From assembly GCF_014270035.1 (NCBI RefSeq), contig NZ_JACNEP010000009.1, positions 1 to 64,000 on the forward strand: a stretch of 64,000 nucleotides of DNA. The letters run 5' to 3'. This stretch comes from Neptunicella marina. Its GTDB lineage: Bacteria; Pseudomonadota; Gammaproteobacteria; Enterobacterales; Alteromonadaceae. Numbering within the stretch: position 1 is the stretch's first letter; each line of letters begins with the position of its first letter. The notes below the pieces were generated by a model. It was not told the DNA's origin and made no database searches. It saw nothing but the letters and a program-made list of their open reading frames with translations. A program made the position numbers and the translations under genes. Of the stretch, positions 51,515-64,000 are shown piece after piece.

Positions 51515-52294
51515 TTGGGAAAGGTCATTGCTATCGCTAATCAAAAAGGCGGTGTAGGAAAAACCACTACTGCCGTTAACGTTGCTGCATCAATGGCAGC
51601 AACCAAACGTAAAGTGCTTCTTATCGACCTTGATCCACAAGGTAACGCTACCATGGGTAGTGGTGTTGATAAATTTGAAGTCGATTCCACCTGTTACGAA
51701 TTACTTATTGAAGAGAAACCAGTAGAAGAAGTTATTGTTCGTGAAACCACAGGCAAATACGATTTAATCGCAGCTAACAGTGATGTCACTGCAGCAGAAA
51801 TTAAACTCATGGAAGTATTTGCACGTGAAGTAAGGTTACGTAATGCGCTGCAGCCTGTGCGTGATTATTACGATTATATTTTTATCGATTGTCCACCTTC
51901 ATTAAACCAATTAACCGTTAATGCGATGGCTGCTGCCGATTCTGTTTTGGTACCTATGCAGTGTGAATATTATGCGCTGGAAGGTTTGACTGCGCTAATG
52001 GATACCATTAAAAAACTGGCATCTGTGGTTAATCCCGATCTTAAGATTGAAGGTGTGTTGCGTACCATGTACGATCCGCGCAATCGTCTGGCCAATGACG
52101 TATCAGAGCAATTAAAACGTCATTTTGGTTCGCAGGTTTATCGCACTGTTATCCCGAGAAATGTCAGGTTAGCAGAAGCGCCGAGTTTTGGTGCACCTGC
52201 CATGTATTATGAAAAATCCTCTACTGGCGCAAAAGCCTATCTGGCCCTGGCCGGAGAAATTTTGCGACGAAGAAATCAAACCACAACCAGCTAA
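51515..52294 (+). CDS. parA: Chromosome partitioning ATPase ParA
   Basis: Deviant Walker-type ATPase that forms gradients on the nucleoid and moves ParB-parS complexes. The 259 residues start at TTG 51515 (MGKVIAIANQKGGVGKTTTAVNVAA). The deviant P loop KGGVGKTTT, LLIDLDPQGNATMG near residue 36 and DYIFIDCPPSLNQLT near 113 are intact. It is 20 bases ahead of parB. The two parS sites at 37571 and 38201 complete the system. Confidence 0.97.
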   Translation: MGKVIAIANQKGGVGKTTTAVNVAASMAATKRKVLLIDLDPQGNATMGSGVDKFEVDSTCYELLIEEKPVEEVIVRETTGKYDLIAANSDVTAAEIKLMEVFAREVRLRNALQPVRDYYDYIFIDCPPSLNQLTVNAMAAADSVLVPMQCEYYALEGLTALMDTIKKLASVVNPDLKIEGVLRTMYDPRNRLANDVSEQLKRHFGSQVYRTVIPRNVRLAEAPSFGAPAMYYEKSSTGAKAYLALAGEILRRRNQTTTS

Positions 52295-52314
52295 CTCAGG
52301 AATCTAGAGTCATC

Positions 52315-53193
52315 ATGTCTACCAAGAAACGCGGATTAGGAAGAGGATTAGATGCACTGTTGGCCACCAGCCAGCAAAACAGTAATAAACAATCATCCTC
52401 GCAACAGGCCGACAAAGGTGAATTGCAAAAACTACCCATTGAGTTTTTACAACCTGGAAAATATCAGCCGCGTAAAGACATGTCGCCTGACGCTCTGGAG
52501 GATTTAGCGGCGTCTATTCGTTCACAGGGCATTATTCAACCTATCGTTGTACGTAAAGTCGCACAAGATAAATTCGAAATTATTGCTGGTGAACGTCGTT
52601 GGCGTGCTTCTCAACTTGCACACCTGGATGAAGTTCCTTGTTTAATCAAAGACGTACCTGATGAAGCTGCGGTTGCAATTGCATTGATTGAGAATATTCA
52701 ACGTGAAGATCTCAATGCAATGGAAGAAGCACAAGCATTGGAAAGGTTACTTAACGAATTTGAGTTAACCCACCAGGAAGTTGCTGAAGCAGTGGGTAAA
52801 TCACGGGCAACTGTCACCAATTTATTACGGTTAAATAATCTTAACGATGATGTTAAATTATTGTTAGAGTATGGCGATATCGAAATGGGTCATGCCCGGG
52901 CTCTGTTATCCCTTGAAGGTGAACAACAGCTGGAAGCCGCGAAAACAGTGGCTGGAAAGGGATTAACTGTACGGGATACTGAAAATTTAGTACGTAAACT
53001 ATTAGAGCCGACAAAAGAAAAAGTAGAAAAAAATGTCGATCCGGATATAAAACGACTGGAAACCACATTATCCGAAAACTTAGGAGCGGCTGTGTCCATT
53101 TCACACAATGCTAAAGGCAAAGGAAAAATGGTAATAAATTACAGCAGTCTTGATGAGTTAGATGGTATACTGTCGCACTTTAATGCTAGTTAA
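52315..53193 (+). CDS. parB: Chromosome partitioning protein ParB
   Basis: CTP-dependent DNA clamp that loads at parS. The 292 residues begin with KKRGLGRGLDALL, the ParA-stimulating start. The CTP-binding boxes are seen as QPGKYQPRKDMSP near residue 46, VVRKVAQDKFEIIAGERRWRAS near 78-99 (GERRWRA) and ALIENIQREDLNAMEEA near 120-136. A HTH (VAEAVGKSRATVTNLLRL) is near 155 and the dimerisation domain at the C-terminus. parAB and the parS sites lie in the same origin neighbourhood. Confidence 0.97.
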   Translation: MSTKKRGLGRGLDALLATSQQNSNKQSSSQQADKGELQKLPIEFLQPGKYQPRKDMSPDALEDLAASIRSQGIIQPIVVRKVAQDKFEIIAGERRWRASQLAHLDEVPCLIKDVPDEAAVAIALIENIQREDLNAMEEAQALERLLNEFELTHQEVAEAVGKSRATVTNLLRLNNLNDDVKLLLEYGDIEMGHARALLSLEGEQQLEAAKTVAGKGLTVRDTENLVRKLLEPTKEKVEKNVDPDIKRLETTLSENLGAAVSISHNAKGKGKMVINYSSLDELDGILSHFNAS

Positions 53194-53221
53194 AATCTGA
53201 ATCGGAGCGATTTGTTTCAGG

Positions 53222-53249
53222 TTGTAAAATTTGCGTAAAACAGTATAAT
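53222..53249 (+). promoter_or_regulatory. Promoter of the ATP synthase operon
   Basis: TTGTAA (53222-53227), 16 bases, and perfect TATAAT (53244-53249), about 40 bases before atpI. A small hairpin CGCC - GTTTTTAT - GGCG follows in the leader. Confidence 0.65.
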
Positions 53250-53289
53250 TCCGCCGTTTTTATGGCGTTTTTTAAGCAAGAGGCCATTA

Positions 53290-53676
53290 ATGGCACAAAG
53301 TTTGACCATAACCGGACGTTTACTGGTCAGAAAAATATTTTTATTTCAATGCACCGCAGTGATTATGTTGACGCTGATCAGTGCATTGATTTGGAAAGTT
53401 GAAGTAGCATTGGCGGTTTTTGCAGGTGGAAGCATTTGCATAGTCGCCAATTTGGTATTTGGACGTATGGCTTTTAGATACGCAGGTGCCAGTAAAAACA
53501 AACAGGTAATCAAAAGTTTTAATCAGGGATTAAAACTTAAACTTTTTCTTAGCATTATCCTGTTTGTATTAGCGCTACGTTGGCTAAACTTACCCTTTCT
53601 TCCGTTAATGTGTGGGTATGTAGCGGCCTTATTGGCTCAACTTCCGGGTGTGATTTTTTCAGATTCGGCAAAATAG
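53290..53676 (+). CDS. atpI: ATP synthase subunit I (assembly factor)
   Basis: A 128-residue membrane protein with four hydrophobic segments, at about 21-38, 42-58, 80-94 and 100-118. AtpI proteins assist assembly of the c-ring and are not part of the finished enzyme. It is the first gene of the atp operon, 36-47 bases before atpB, as in most proteobacteria. Confidence 0.9.
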   Translation: MAQSLTITGRLLVRKIFLFQCTAVIMLTLISALIWKVEVALAVFAGGSICIVANLVFGRMAFRYAGASKNKQVIKSFNQGLKLKLFLSIILFVLALRWLNLPFLPLMCGYVAALLAQLPGVIFSDSAK

Positions 53677-53708
53677 ATCGAACTGAAGTACCGATTTTTT
53701 AACTTTAA

Positions 53709-54524
<816 letters not shown>

Positions 54525-54569
54525 TTTTTGGCAATTTTTTTAAACTTTAACTTTAAACTTAGAAGGTGA

Positions 54570-54824
<255 letters not shown>

Positions 54825-54860
54825 TCGACCTTTTAAACAACGAATTGAGGAGGAGCGGGT

Positions 54861-55331
54861 TTGAATATTAACGCCACTCTACTTGGTGAATTAATCGCAT
54901 TTATCATATTTGTGTTGTTCTGCATGAAATATGTATGGCCACCAATTATGAATGCGATTGAAGAGCGCCAAAAGAAAATAGCCGATGGCCTGGCCGCTTC
55001 AGAACGTGCTGAGAAAGATTTGCAACTGGCTCAAGATGAAGCCGCTGCAAAACTGAAAGAAGCTAAAGCACAAGCTGCTGATATTATTGAGCAAGCTAAA
55101 AAGCGTGCGTCTCAGATTGTTGATGAAGAGACTCAACGTGGTCACCAGGAGCGTGAAAAAATCATCGCTCAGGGTCATTCTGAAGTAGAAGCAGAAAGAA
55201 ATCGTGCCCGTGAAGAATTACGCAAGCAAGTAGCTGATCTAGCTGTTGTTGGTGCTGAGCGTATTTTGGGTCGTCAGATCGATGCTGCAGCACAAAGTGA
55301 CATAGTTGAAAAACTTGTCGCTGAATTATAA
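54861..55331 (+). CDS. atpF: ATP synthase F0 subunit b
   Basis: A 156-residue peripheral stalk protein with one N-terminal membrane helix ([23 protein letters not shown]) and a long charged coiled coil to the end. TTG at 54861 follows a purine-rich GAGGAGGAG ribosome site; the resulting start [14 protein letters not shown] equals the E. coli start. It precedes atpH by 14 bases. Confidence 0.96.
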   Translation: MNINATLLGELIAFIIFVLFCMKYVWPPIMNAIEERQKKIADGLAASERAEKDLQLAQDEAAAKLKEAKAQAADIIEQAKKRASQIVDEETQRGHQEREKIIAQGHSEVEAERNRAREELRKQVADLAVVGAERILGRQIDAAAQSDIVEKLVAEL

Positions 55332-55345
55332 GGGAGTAAGAGCTT

Positions 55346-55879
55346 ATGTCTGAAATGGCAACCATTGCTCGCCCTTACGCTAAAGCTGCGTTTGACCATG
55401 CGGTTGAGAATAAGGCTATTGAAGCCTGGCAACAAATGCTGGCGTTCAGCGCTGAAGTTGCTTTGAATGAACAAATAGCAGCTTTGCTGACTGGTTCATT
55501 ATCAAGTGACAAACTGGCTGAATTATTTGTCGGTGTTTGTGGTGAACAACTTGACCAACATGGCCAAAATTTTATTCGTGTTCTGGCAGAGAACGGACGT
55601 TTAGCTGCGTTACCTGAAGTTTTAACACAGTTTAATCAGTTAAAAGCTGACTATGACAAAGAAGTAGATGTTCTAGTGACGTCTGCTGTCGAGCTTTCTG
55701 ATAAACAGAAACAGGAAATCAGCGTGTCATTGGAAAAACGTCTGACACGAAAAGTTAAGCTGGATTGTAGTGTAGATCCTGAGTTAATTGCCGGCGTCGT
55801 GATTAAGGCCGGTGACACTGTGATTGACGGTTCTGTAAGAAGCAAATTAAACCGTCTCTCAGATACGCTACAAGCATAA
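55346..55879 (+). CDS. atpH: ATP synthase F1 subunit delta
   Basis: A 177-residue protein that joins F1 to the b stalk. It begins [18 protein letters not shown], a typical delta N-terminus, with six-helix N-domain, and the C-terminal [22 protein letters not shown] signature near residue 150-172. Gap of 13 bases to atpA. Confidence 0.97.
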   Translation: MSEMATIARPYAKAAFDHAVENKAIEAWQQMLAFSAEVALNEQIAALLTGSLSSDKLAELFVGVCGEQLDQHGQNFIRVLAENGRLAALPEVLTQFNQLKADYDKEVDVLVTSAVELSDKQKQEISVSLEKRLTRKVKLDCSVDPELIAGVVIKAGDTVIDGSVRSKLNRLSDTLQA

Positions 55880-55892
55880 CGGGGAAATGAGG

Positions 55893-57434
55893 ATGCAACT
55901 GAATTCCACTGAAATCGCCGAGCTGATCAAAAAACGAATTGAACAGTTTGATGTTGTAAGTGAAGCGCGAAATGAAGGTACTATTGTTGGTGTAACTGAC
56001 GGTATCATTCGTATTCACGGTCTTGCTGATGTAATGCAAGGCGAAATGATTGAACTTCCTGGCAGTCGCTATGCCATCGCACTTAACCTTGAGCGAGACT
56101 CGGTTGGTGCGGTTGTAATGGGCCCATATGCCGATCTGCAGGAAGGTGTAAAAGTTAAATCAACTGGCCGTATTTTAGAAGTGCCAGTTGGGCCTAAATT
56201 ATTAGGCCGTGTGGTTAACACCCTTGGTGAGCCAATCGATGGTAAAGGTGCTATCGAAGCTGCTGGTTTTGAGCCAGTTGAAAAAATCGCACCGGGCGTA
56301 ATCGATCGTCAATCGGTAGATCAACCGATTCAGACAGGTTACAAATCAATTGACTCTATGATCCCGGTTGGCCGTGGTCAGCGTGAGTTGGTTATTGGTG
56401 ACCGTCAAACAGGTAAAACTGCATTAGCCATTGATGCCATCATCAACCAAAAAGGTACTGGCATTAAGTGTGTGTACGTCGCTATCGGTCAGAAAGCGTC
56501 TACTATCGCTAACGTAGTACGTAAACTGGAAGAGCATGGTGCGTTAGAAAACACCATTATTGTGGCGGCTAGTGCTTCTGAGTCTGCTGCACTGCAATAC
56601 TTAGCGCCCTACTCTGGTTGTACTATGGGTGAATACTTCCGTGATCGCGGTGAAGATGCACTTATCGTATACGATGACTTGTCTAAGCAAGCTGTGGCTT
56701 ATCGTCAGGTTTCATTGTTGTTGCGTCGTCCACCAGGTCGTGAAGCATACCCAGGTGATGTATTCTATTTGCACTCACGTTTATTAGAACGTGCTGCACG
56801 CGTAAACGAAATGTATGTTGAGCGTTACACCAACGGTGAAGTAAAAGGTAAAACAGGTTCTTTAACCGCATTACCAATTATTGAAACCCAGGCTGGTGAC
56901 GTATCTGCATTCGTACCAACCAACGTAATTTCGATTACCGATGGTCAGATCTTCTTAGAAACTGACTTGTTTAACGCAGGTATTCGCCCTGCTGTTAACG
57001 CCGGTATTTCGGTATCTCGTGTAGGTGGTGCTGCGCAAACTAAAATCATTAAAAAGCTGGGCGGTGGTATCCGTTTAGCATTGGCTCAATATCGTGAATT
57101 AGCAGCATTCTCTCAGTTTGCTTCTGATTTGGATGAAGCGACTCGTGCTCAGTTAGAGCATGGTGAACGTGTAACTGAGCTGATGAAACAAAAGCAATAT
57201 ACCCCGTTATCTGTCGCTGATATGGCTGTATCTTTATTCGCAGTTGAAAAAGGCTATCTGAAAGGTGTTGAACTGAACAAGGTTCTGGACTTTGAAGCGT
57301 CTTTACACTCGTTCATGAACGGTGAATACAGCGAGTTAATGAAAACTATTAACAGCACCGGTAACTACAACGACGACATTGAGTCATCTTTGAAAGCTGC
57401 TTTAGACAAATTCAAAGAAACTCAAACCTGGTAA
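55893..57434 (+). CDS. atpA: ATP synthase F1 subunit alpha
   Basis: Non-catalytic nucleotide-binding subunit. The 513 residues equal the E. coli length. Walker [16 protein letters not shown] is near residue 169, and [17 protein letters not shown] near 363-379 is the conserved ATPase alpha/beta signature region. ATG 55893 is preferred over ATG 55887: GGGG stands 8 bases ahead and the protein then starts [12 protein letters not shown] as in E. coli. Confidence 0.98.
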   Translation: MQLNSTEIAELIKKRIEQFDVVSEARNEGTIVGVTDGIIRIHGLADVMQGEMIELPGSRYAIALNLERDSVGAVVMGPYADLQEGVKVKSTGRILEVPVGPKLLGRVVNTLGEPIDGKGAIEAAGFEPVEKIAPGVIDRQSVDQPIQTGYKSIDSMIPVGRGQRELVIGDRQTGKTALAIDAIINQKGTGIKCVYVAIGQKASTIANVVRKLEEHGALENTIIVAASASESAALQYLAPYSGCTMGEYFRDRGEDALIVYDDLSKQAVAYRQVSLLLRRPPGREAYPGDVFYLHSRLLERAARVNEMYVERYTNGEVKGKTGSLTALPIIETQAGDVSAFVPTNVISITDGQIFLETDLFNAGIRPAVNAGISVSRVGGAAQTKIIKKLGGGIRLALAQYRELAAFSQFASDLDEATRAQLEHGERVTELMKQKQYTPLSVADMAVSLFAVEKGYLKGVELNKVLDFEASLHSFMNGEYSELMKTINSTGNYNDDIESSLKAALDKFKETQTW

Positions 57435-57486
57435 TCAATCAAAGCGCGAAAGCGCTTTGGTCGTTGAGTAATCGAGGAGATAGTTC

Positions 57487-58347
57487 ATGGCCGGCGGTAA
57501 AGAGATAAAAGGCAAGATCGGGAGTATTAAGAATACTCAAAAGATCACCAGCGCAATGGAAATGGTTGCTGCCTCTAAAATGAAGAGAGCGCAGGATCGT
57601 ATGGCGTCAAGCCGTCCTTATGCTGAAAGCATGCGCGAGGTAATCGGCCATCTTGCTAATGCCAACCTTGAATATCGTCATCCGTATCTTGAAGAACGTG
57701 ATGTTAAACGCGTGGGTTATATCGTTATTTCAACCGATCGTGGTTTGTGTGGCGGTTTAAATACCAACGAGTTTAAAGCTGTATCTAAAGACGTGAAGAA
57801 CTGGCAGGAAAAAGATGTTGAAGTATCTTTTGCTGCATTAGGTTCAAAAGCGTGTGCGTTCTTCAGCCGATTCGGTGGTGAAGTGTTGGCGGCAGAGTCT
57901 GGTATTGGTGATACACCCAGTGTGAGTGATGTAATTGGCCTGGTACGTGTCATGTTAGATGCTTATGACGAAGGTAAAATTGATCGCTTGTATCTGGTGT
58001 TTAACAACTTTGTTAATACCATGTCTCAAGTGCCTAAAATTGAGCAATTATTGCCTCTGCCAAAATCAGATGATGAAAATTTAAAACACCGTTGGGATTA
58101 CATTTTCGAACCCGATCCAAAACCCATTTTGGATGCTCTAATGGTTCGTTATGTTGAATCTCAGGTTTATCAGGGTGTAGTTGAAAATGCAGCGTCAGAA
58201 CAAGCTGCACGTATGGTTGCAATGAAAGCCGCTACCGATAATGCGGGCAACCTGATTGATGAACTGCAACTGATTTATAACAAAGCGCGTCAGGCAGCGA
58301 TTACGCAAGAAATCAGCGAAATCGTTAGCGGTGCCGCTGCGGTGTAG
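57487..58347 (+). CDS. atpG: ATP synthase F1 subunit gamma
   Basis: Central rotor shaft. The 286 residues start [32 protein letters not shown], the canonical coiled-coil start, and end in the second coil with [42 protein letters not shown] near residue 80 is conserved. A short inverted repeat around AAAGCGC GAAA GCGCTTT lies in the atpA-atpG gap (57440-57457). Confidence 0.98.
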   Translation: MAGGKEIKGKIGSIKNTQKITSAMEMVAASKMKRAQDRMASSRPYAESMREVIGHLANANLEYRHPYLEERDVKRVGYIVISTDRGLCGGLNTNEFKAVSKDVKNWQEKDVEVSFAALGSKACAFFSRFGGEVLAAESGIGDTPSVSDVIGLVRVMLDAYDEGKIDRLYLVFNNFVNTMSQVPKIEQLLPLPKSDDENLKHRWDYIFEPDPKPILDALMVRYVESQVYQGVVENAASEQAARMVAMKAATDNAGNLIDELQLIYNKARQAAITQEISEIVSGAAAV

Positions 58348-59763
<1,416 letters not shown>

Positions 59764-59784
59764 TCAAACCTTCTGGGGGTTTTT

Positions 59785-60201
59785 ATGGCAGGAATGACAG
59801 TACAGCTAGACGTAGTAAGTGCCGAGCAGAAAGTATTTTCTGGGCGCGTAGAAACGATTCAAATCACCGGAAGTGAAGGTGAGCTGGGTATTCACCCAGG
59901 TCACGCACCTCTGCTTACTACACTAAAACCGGGAATGGTGCGTTTGGTTAAACAGCACGGCCACGAAGAGTTGATTTATATCGCTGGTGGTGTGCTGGAA
60001 GTCCAGCCTGGTAATGTTACTGTACTGGCTGATGTAGCAGTTCGTGCAGAAGAACTGGACGAACAGGCTGCGATCGAAGCCAAGCAACGTGCAGAAGAAC
60101 ATATTGCCAATCCTGGTACTGATTTTGACTATGCTGAAGCAGCAGCTGAACTGGCTGCCGCAGTTGCGCAATTACGTTTGATTAAAAACATGCGTAAGTA
60201 A
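59785..60201 (+). CDS. atpC: ATP synthase F1 subunit epsilon
   Basis: A 138-residue rotor-stalk and regulatory subunit. The N-terminal beta sandwich begins [42 protein letters not shown]; a helical hairpin ([19 protein letters not shown] to [14 protein letters not shown]) forms the inhibitory C-terminus. Last gene of atpIBEFHAGDC, followed by a terminator. Confidence 0.97.
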   Translation: MAGMTVQLDVVSAEQKVFSGRVETIQITGSEGELGIHPGHAPLLTTLKPGMVRLVKQHGHEELIYIAGGVLEVQPGNVTVLADVAVRAEELDEQAAIEAKQRAEEHIANPGTDFDYAEAAAELAAAVAQLRLIKNMRK

Positions 60202-60218
60202 GGTTTAGTTAGATAATT

Positions 60219-60247
60219 AAAAAACCCGGTTTTTACCGGGTTTTTTA
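60219..60247 (+). terminator. Terminator of the ATP synthase operon
   Basis: AAAACCCGGT - TTTT - ACCGGGTTTT with a T run on the plus strand and an A run ahead, so it could act in both directions. It starts 18 bases after the atpC stop. Confidence 0.9.
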
Positions 60248-60411
60248 TTGCCAAAATAAAATAACTTTCATTTAATCAGCCTTGTTTGATTTTTACTCCG
60301 CAAAAAATTTCTGCTTTAAATTAATGACATAGATTAAAAAAATAACTATTTTTATCTATGACGTCGTGTATATAAATCTTTCCGTGACACTATTTAAAAA
60401 GTGAAAAACCA

Positions 60412-62037
60412 ATGTTAAACGCATTAACTGTTAAAACCAGACTGGCTGTTATGGCCATCCTGCCTGCTGCTATTTTTATATTGATGTCAGTTATTGTTAT
60501 TTCCATGCTGACCACCCAGAACCACGGCATACAAAGCCTCTATTCGGATAGGGTGATCCCGCTTAAACAAATTAAATATGTATCAGATAATTATGCGGTC
60601 AATATTGTAGATTTGTTGCATAAGTATCGTGCTGGAATGTTAAGTCAATCAGAGGTGTTAAATCGTATTGAGAAAGCGCAGAACAGCGCAGACAAGGAGT
60701 GGAACGCTTACCTGTCTACTAAACTAACCCAGCATGAAACTCAGCTTATTCAAAAAGTGAAGCTATATCTGGACCCGGTAGAAAAACTGATAGCAAAATA
60801 TAAAAAAATGATCAGTGAAGGCACATTGCTTACCTATCCTTCAGGTGAGTTTAACAGGGAAATGTATGGTGCGTTTGATTTACTCAGTGAAAGCTATAAC
60901 AGCTTGATTGAGTTGCAACAAAGCGAAGCTAAGTTATTCCGTGATCAGTCACGCGATCATTTTGAAGTTACCCAGACAGTTTTGATATCTGCAACCGTTA
61001 TTGTGCTAATACTGATGTTGGCTATTGCTTATATTATTTACCAGTCAATCCATCGTCCACTGATAAAACTTCAGGGCACAATTGTTGAAATTGAACAAAG
61101 TACTAATTTGACTCTGCGTGTTGATGTGGAGGGTAACGATGAATTTTCTACAACCGCTTCTGCATTCAACAGTATGTTGGAGCGTATCCACAAGCTGGTT
61201 ACTGACGTGTCTCAGGCAACCGTTACTCTGGCATCTGCTGCAGAAGAAATGAACGCTATCAGCACTCAGGTAGCCAGCACGGCTACCGAGCAAGAGCACC
61301 AAAATACCATGATCGCTACTGCAATAACTGAAATGAGCGCAGCTATACAGGAGGTAGCAAATAATGCACTGCAAACATCGCAACGGGCGTCTGAAGCAGA
61401 TAAACAAGCAGAACTGGGACAAACAAAAGTTAAACAGAATATTCAGTCAATCAGTGATTTATCTTCTGTCGTTAACGAAAGCAGTGATGTTATTCAGCAA
61501 CTAAATAATCAGGCAAATGAAATTAATCAGGTAGTACAATTAATTCAGAGTGTCGCTGAACAAACTAATTTACTTGCACTAAATGCGGCTATTGAAGCAG
61601 CACGAGCCGGTGATTCTGGTCGAGGTTTTGCGGTTGTAGCAGATGAAGTAAGACAGCTCGCTCACAATACCCAAAAAGCCACCGAATCAATAAGTGATAT
61701 GATTGGAAAACTGCAAGTATCAGCCAAACAGTCAGTAGATTCTATGAGCCGCGCTCAGGAGCGTGCTACTGAAAGTGTTGGTCACGCCGAGGATTCGTCA
61801 ACTGTATTAGCAGATATTATTCGGGCTATGTCTGAAATAGCTGATATGAATGCACAGGTTTCTACTGCAACGGAAGAGCAGACGATGGTGGCCAACGAGA
61901 TCAGTGAGAATGTTAATGAATTTAGTATTAGTATTGGTAGTGTGACTGAAAGCTCTCAACAGAATGCTCAGGCCAGCAGTGAACTAGCTAACTTAGCAGA
62001 GAAACTGCAGCAACAGGTTAGATCATTTGTAATCTGA
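60412..62037 (+). CDS. Methyl-accepting chemotaxis protein
   Basis: A 541-residue membrane chemoreceptor. Membrane helix 1 at about 11-33 and helix 2 at about 189-210 enclose a 155-residue periplasmic helical sensor of the four-helix-bundle (4HB_MCP) type. A HAMP domain follows at about 211-263, and then the long signalling coiled coil with the invariant hairpin tip [32 protein letters not shown] around 383-413 (given by its core residues). The C-terminus has no NWETF-type CheR tether. Ligand unknown. It is monocistronic, downstream of the atp terminator. Confidence 0.95.
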   Translation: MLNALTVKTRLAVMAILPAAIFILMSVIVISMLTTQNHGIQSLYSDRVIPLKQIKYVSDNYAVNIVDLLHKYRAGMLSQSEVLNRIEKAQNSADKEWNAYLSTKLTQHETQLIQKVKLYLDPVEKLIAKYKKMISEGTLLTYPSGEFNREMYGAFDLLSESYNSLIELQQSEAKLFRDQSRDHFEVTQTVLISATVIVLILMLAIAYIIYQSIHRPLIKLQGTIVEIEQSTNLTLRVDVEGNDEFSTTASAFNSMLERIHKLVTDVSQATVTLASAAEEMNAISTQVASTATEQEHQNTMIATAITEMSAAIQEVANNALQTSQRASEADKQAELGQTKVKQNIQSISDLSSVVNESSDVIQQLNNQANEINQVVQLIQSVAEQTNLLALNAAIEAARAGDSGRGFAVVADEVRQLAHNTQKATESISDMIGKLQVSAKQSVDSMSRAQERATESVGHAEDSSTVLADIIRAMSEIADMNAQVSTATEEQTMVANEISENVNEFSISIGSVTESSQQNAQASSELANLAEKLQQQVRSFVI

Positions 62038-62332
62038 TTATGGTCTAAAAAAACAAGCTTAGTTATTTCTTATTTTTGGGGCTGATAGTTCAGGCAAGGT
62101 TTACGGGGCACGCTAATTTTGGCGTTCGCCATTTATTCAAGTAAGTGATCTAAGGTTGTCATGTCCTAAAATACGTTGATATTCAGAGCCCGGTTAATCC
62201 GGAATTTTTTATGCCTTAAATTTATCACTGCTGGTTAAATCGAAAACATAGAAACTAAAAAATATTATGTTATAGTCATTTATTGCTTAATATTTGTACA
62301 TTAACTATTGATTTTGCTGCAGGATATACATC
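62038..62332. other. Intergenic region with small hairpins, no gene recognised
   Basis: About 295 bases between the chemoreceptor and a lipoprotein gene. A TGGCG-TT-CGCCA palindrome is at 62120-62131. A weak CCGG-TTAAT-CCGG stem near 62192-62204 is followed by AATTTTTT and could be a poor terminator. No riboswitch was recognised. Confidence 0.45.
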
Positions 62333-63499
62333 ATGTTTCTAAGGGATCTGGGACTCAAAAGTACTTGTCTTGGTTTAATGCTGGTATTAACCACAGCATG
62401 TGTTTCTACCGGTGGTGACAGTTCTTCGTCTACATCTTCTAAAACCAATTCAACAAAAATATATAAGGCACAACCTGGATTAAGCGCCCGGGAGCGTTTT
62501 GTTAAAGCTTTAGAACATTTGGAAAATGGTGAAGAAGGGCAGGCAAAAGCCGAAATTAATGCATATCTACTTGCAGTACCTAAAAGTACTCGTGCACGTA
62601 TTTTACTTGATCAGATTGAACAGGACATATCGAATTATTTCCCGAAAGAATCCTTTGACGTAAAGCTTACCTCAGGTGAAAGTTTATCTACGCTCGCTAA
62701 AAAATACCTTGGTTCACCATTAAAGTTTTACGCACTCGCCAAATATAACGATATTGATAATGCCAGCAAAGTCAATATTGGCCAGACAATACGTATTCCA
62801 AAAACATCGCAGGCAATAGAAGTTAAAGATGGCATTAGTAGTGTCAAAGTCCGCAAACCAAAACCATTTACTGATGTTGTTAAGCAAACCGAAAAAGTTA
62901 ACAAAGATAAACCTATAGCTAACACGACAGAATCAGATCTAAACACTGCGGAAATTAACTCGGAACTATTAAACCCTGCTGATGAAATCGCTAATGAATT
63001 AAGCGAAGAAGATGTGATCGATAAAATTAATCAGGCGTTGGATAGTCGTAATTTTGATGTTGCTTATGACTTGTTAAATCAGCTTAAGGAATTTGGTTCG
63101 TTAACATTGATTACCCGGCCACTAGCGGTGCAAACTCTGGAAGGAAAAGCTGATAAAGACAAAGAAACGAATCCGGTTACAGCGGCGAATTTGTTAACTG
63201 AGGCAGGTGAGTTAAATAGTGTGGATAACAAATCACTGGCTGCATTTAAGGATTATCGGACGGCACATAATCTTGATGCTGACAACCTTCAAGCGACAGA
63301 ACAATATGCGATGCTACAAAAGCAGTTAGCTGATAAATACCACAGGGAAGCGTCATCGGCATTCCGTCGTCAGGAATTAGATGATGCTATCGAAAAGTGG
63401 AACATTGTTTTGGATGTTGACCCCAATCACCCCAGCGCCAAGCTTTATCGTGAACAGGCACTGGAATTGAAAGCACGCCTGGAAAAAATTAAAAATTAG
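62333..63499 (+). CDS. LysM-domain lipoprotein with TPR-like C-terminus
   Basis: A 388-residue lipoprotein: signal with lipobox LTTAC, lipidated cysteine at residue 23, then a low-complexity Ser/Thr linker. Residues about 46-90 are TPR-like (ARERFVKALEHLENGEEGQAKAEINAYL). A LysM domain lies at about 103-148 (FDVKLTSGESLSTLAKKYLGSPLKFYALAKYN). The C-terminal 150 residues are again helical repeats ending in EKWNIVLDVDPNHPSAKLYREQALEL. The protein probably sits in the envelope bound to peptidoglycan; its task is unknown. It converges on another TPR-type gene with 2 bases between the stop codons. Confidence 0.85.
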   Translation: MFLRDLGLKSTCLGLMLVLTTACVSTGGDSSSSTSSKTNSTKIYKAQPGLSARERFVKALEHLENGEEGQAKAEINAYLLAVPKSTRARILLDQIEQDISNYFPKESFDVKLTSGESLSTLAKKYLGSPLKFYALAKYNDIDNASKVNIGQTIRIPKTSQAIEVKDGISSVKVRKPKPFTDVVKQTEKVNKDKPIANTTESDLNTAEINSELLNPADEIANELSEEDVIDKINQALDSRNFDVAYDLLNQLKEFGSLTLITRPLAVQTLEGKADKDKETNPVTAANLLTEAGELNSVDNKSLAAFKDYRTAHNLDADNLQATEQYAMLQKQLADKYHREASSAFRRQELDDAIEKWNIVLDVDPNHPSAKLYREQALELKARLEKIKN

Positions 63500-63501
63500 G
63501 C

Positions 63502-64000
63502 TCAGTGATTTCGGCGGATTTTTAGTAAATTGGACTGAATTTTTTCTGCACGTTTCAGTTGTTGCTGGGCTTTGTAATGTGTGGGGTCTAAATTTATAGC
63601 TTGTTTAAAAAAGACAATTGCCTGAGCAATGTTGGATTTAAATAATAATAGACCTTGTTTATATGCATGCTCTGCTTTATCTGATTTTATGCGATTTATT
63701 TTGGCTATATTCTGCTTTTTACTCAGTGAAGTCTCAATTAAGAGGCTTTTTTGCAACAGAGTCAGGGCGTTGTCTGTTTGGCCGTTAGCTGCAGCCTGAT
63801 TTGCCAGTTCTGTAAGTGCAATATAGCTGTTGTCCTGCGCTAACTGACTATCAGGAACTCTTTTGATGTAATCACTTGAAAGTGTCAGCAGTTCTGAGAA
63901 GTTCTTTTGTTTAATTGCATTTTTCGCCTTGGTTGCATATTTATTTTGTGCAATAGACTTATTGGCTTTGTTTTGTACCTGATTAAAATATTCTTTTATC
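63502..64000 (-). CDS. TPR-repeat protein, C-terminal part (runs off the right edge)
   Basis: The reading frame stays open from its stop at 63502 to the window edge, giving the last 165 residues; the start lies beyond 64000. Sequence is helical and rich in K, A, Q and N. At the end a TPR is clear (EHAYKQGLLLFKSNIAQAIVFFKQAINLDPTHYKA is its extent), and an earlier helical pair reads ALTELANQAAANGQTDNALTLLQKSL. A TTG at 63756 could start a short form, but the open frame upstream argues against it. Tail-to-tail with the LysM/TPR lipoprotein, which has a similar repeat style. Confidence 0.75.
   Translation of the reverse strand, partial: IKEYFNQVQNKANKSIAQNKYATKAKNAIKQKNFSELLTLSSDYIKRVPDSQLAQDNSYIALTELANQAAANGQTDNALTLLQKSLLIETSLSKKQNIAKINRIKSDKAEHAYKQGLLLFKSNIAQAIVFFKQAINLDPTHYKAQQQLKRAEKIQSNLLKIRRNH

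Noticed and set aside
62060-62215. Possible c-di-GMP riboswitch between the chemoreceptor and the lipoprotein gene
   Set aside because: The conserved GEMM core sequences were not found; only small hairpins are present.

Overview
The window is a gene-dense piece of a gammaproteobacterial chromosome centred on the replication origin. No phage, insertion sequence, CRISPR array or tRNA was found. Gene order points to the order Alteromonadales. The left end follows the E. coli rrnD-side order (yrdA, aroE, tsaC/yrdC, yrdD, smg, dprA, def, fmt, rsmB, trkA). The stretch polA - Spot 42 RNA - engB - CsrB/C-type RNA - yihI reproduces the E. coli polA-spf-yihA-csrC-yihI order, with a cytochrome c4 gene inserted. 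The origin carries many GATC sites, as in Dam/SeqA-using gammaproteobacteria.

Region by region. 1-190: divergent control region holding a stringent-type rRNA promoter that fires leftward out of the window and the yrdA promoter. 194-15026: housekeeping block for carbonic anhydrase-like protein, shikimate, haem, purine and N6-threonylcarbamoyl-adenosine synthesis, DNA uptake (dprA), deformylation and formylation (def, fmt, rsmB) and potassium uptake (trkA, trkH). 15267-24958: an RND efflux operon with a hydrolase, a TetR regulator, a two-gene M16 peptidase pair, a cysteine-rich HTH regulator and elbB. 25000-31450: polA, two small regulatory RNAs recognisable by sequence and synteny, engB, cytochrome c4, yihI and a DUF2489 gene. 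31607-35060: glyQS and a small lipoprotein. 35119-41247: gyrB, recF, dnaN, dnaA on the minus strand. 41755-48005: rpmH, rnpA, yidD, yidC, yajQ, mnmE, mioC, then a dnaT-like and a dnaC-like gene. 48420-48840: oriC. 48958-53193: mnmG, rsmG, parA, parB. 53290-60201: the complete ATP synthase operon. 60412-64000: a chemoreceptor and two convergent TPR-type genes, the last cut by the window edge.

The replication and segregation genes form one functional neighbourhood. DnaA, DnaN, RecF and GyrB are read away from the origin on one side. A DnaT/DnaC-like primosome and helicase-loader pair ends directly at oriC. ParA/ParB lie on the other side, and two perfect parS sites for ParB sit inside recF about 10-11 kb from oriC, where they encode the same peptide VFHVEH twice.

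The most interesting items are the dnaTC-like pair at oriC (with an apparently altered arginine-finger region in the DnaC-like protein), parS sites embedded in frame in recF, the Spot 42 and CsrB/C homologues, an orphan plus-strand terminator downstream of Spot 42 that suggests another short transcript, and perfect DnaA boxes upstream of polA. All functional statements rest on motifs read by eye and gene order; no database search was run.
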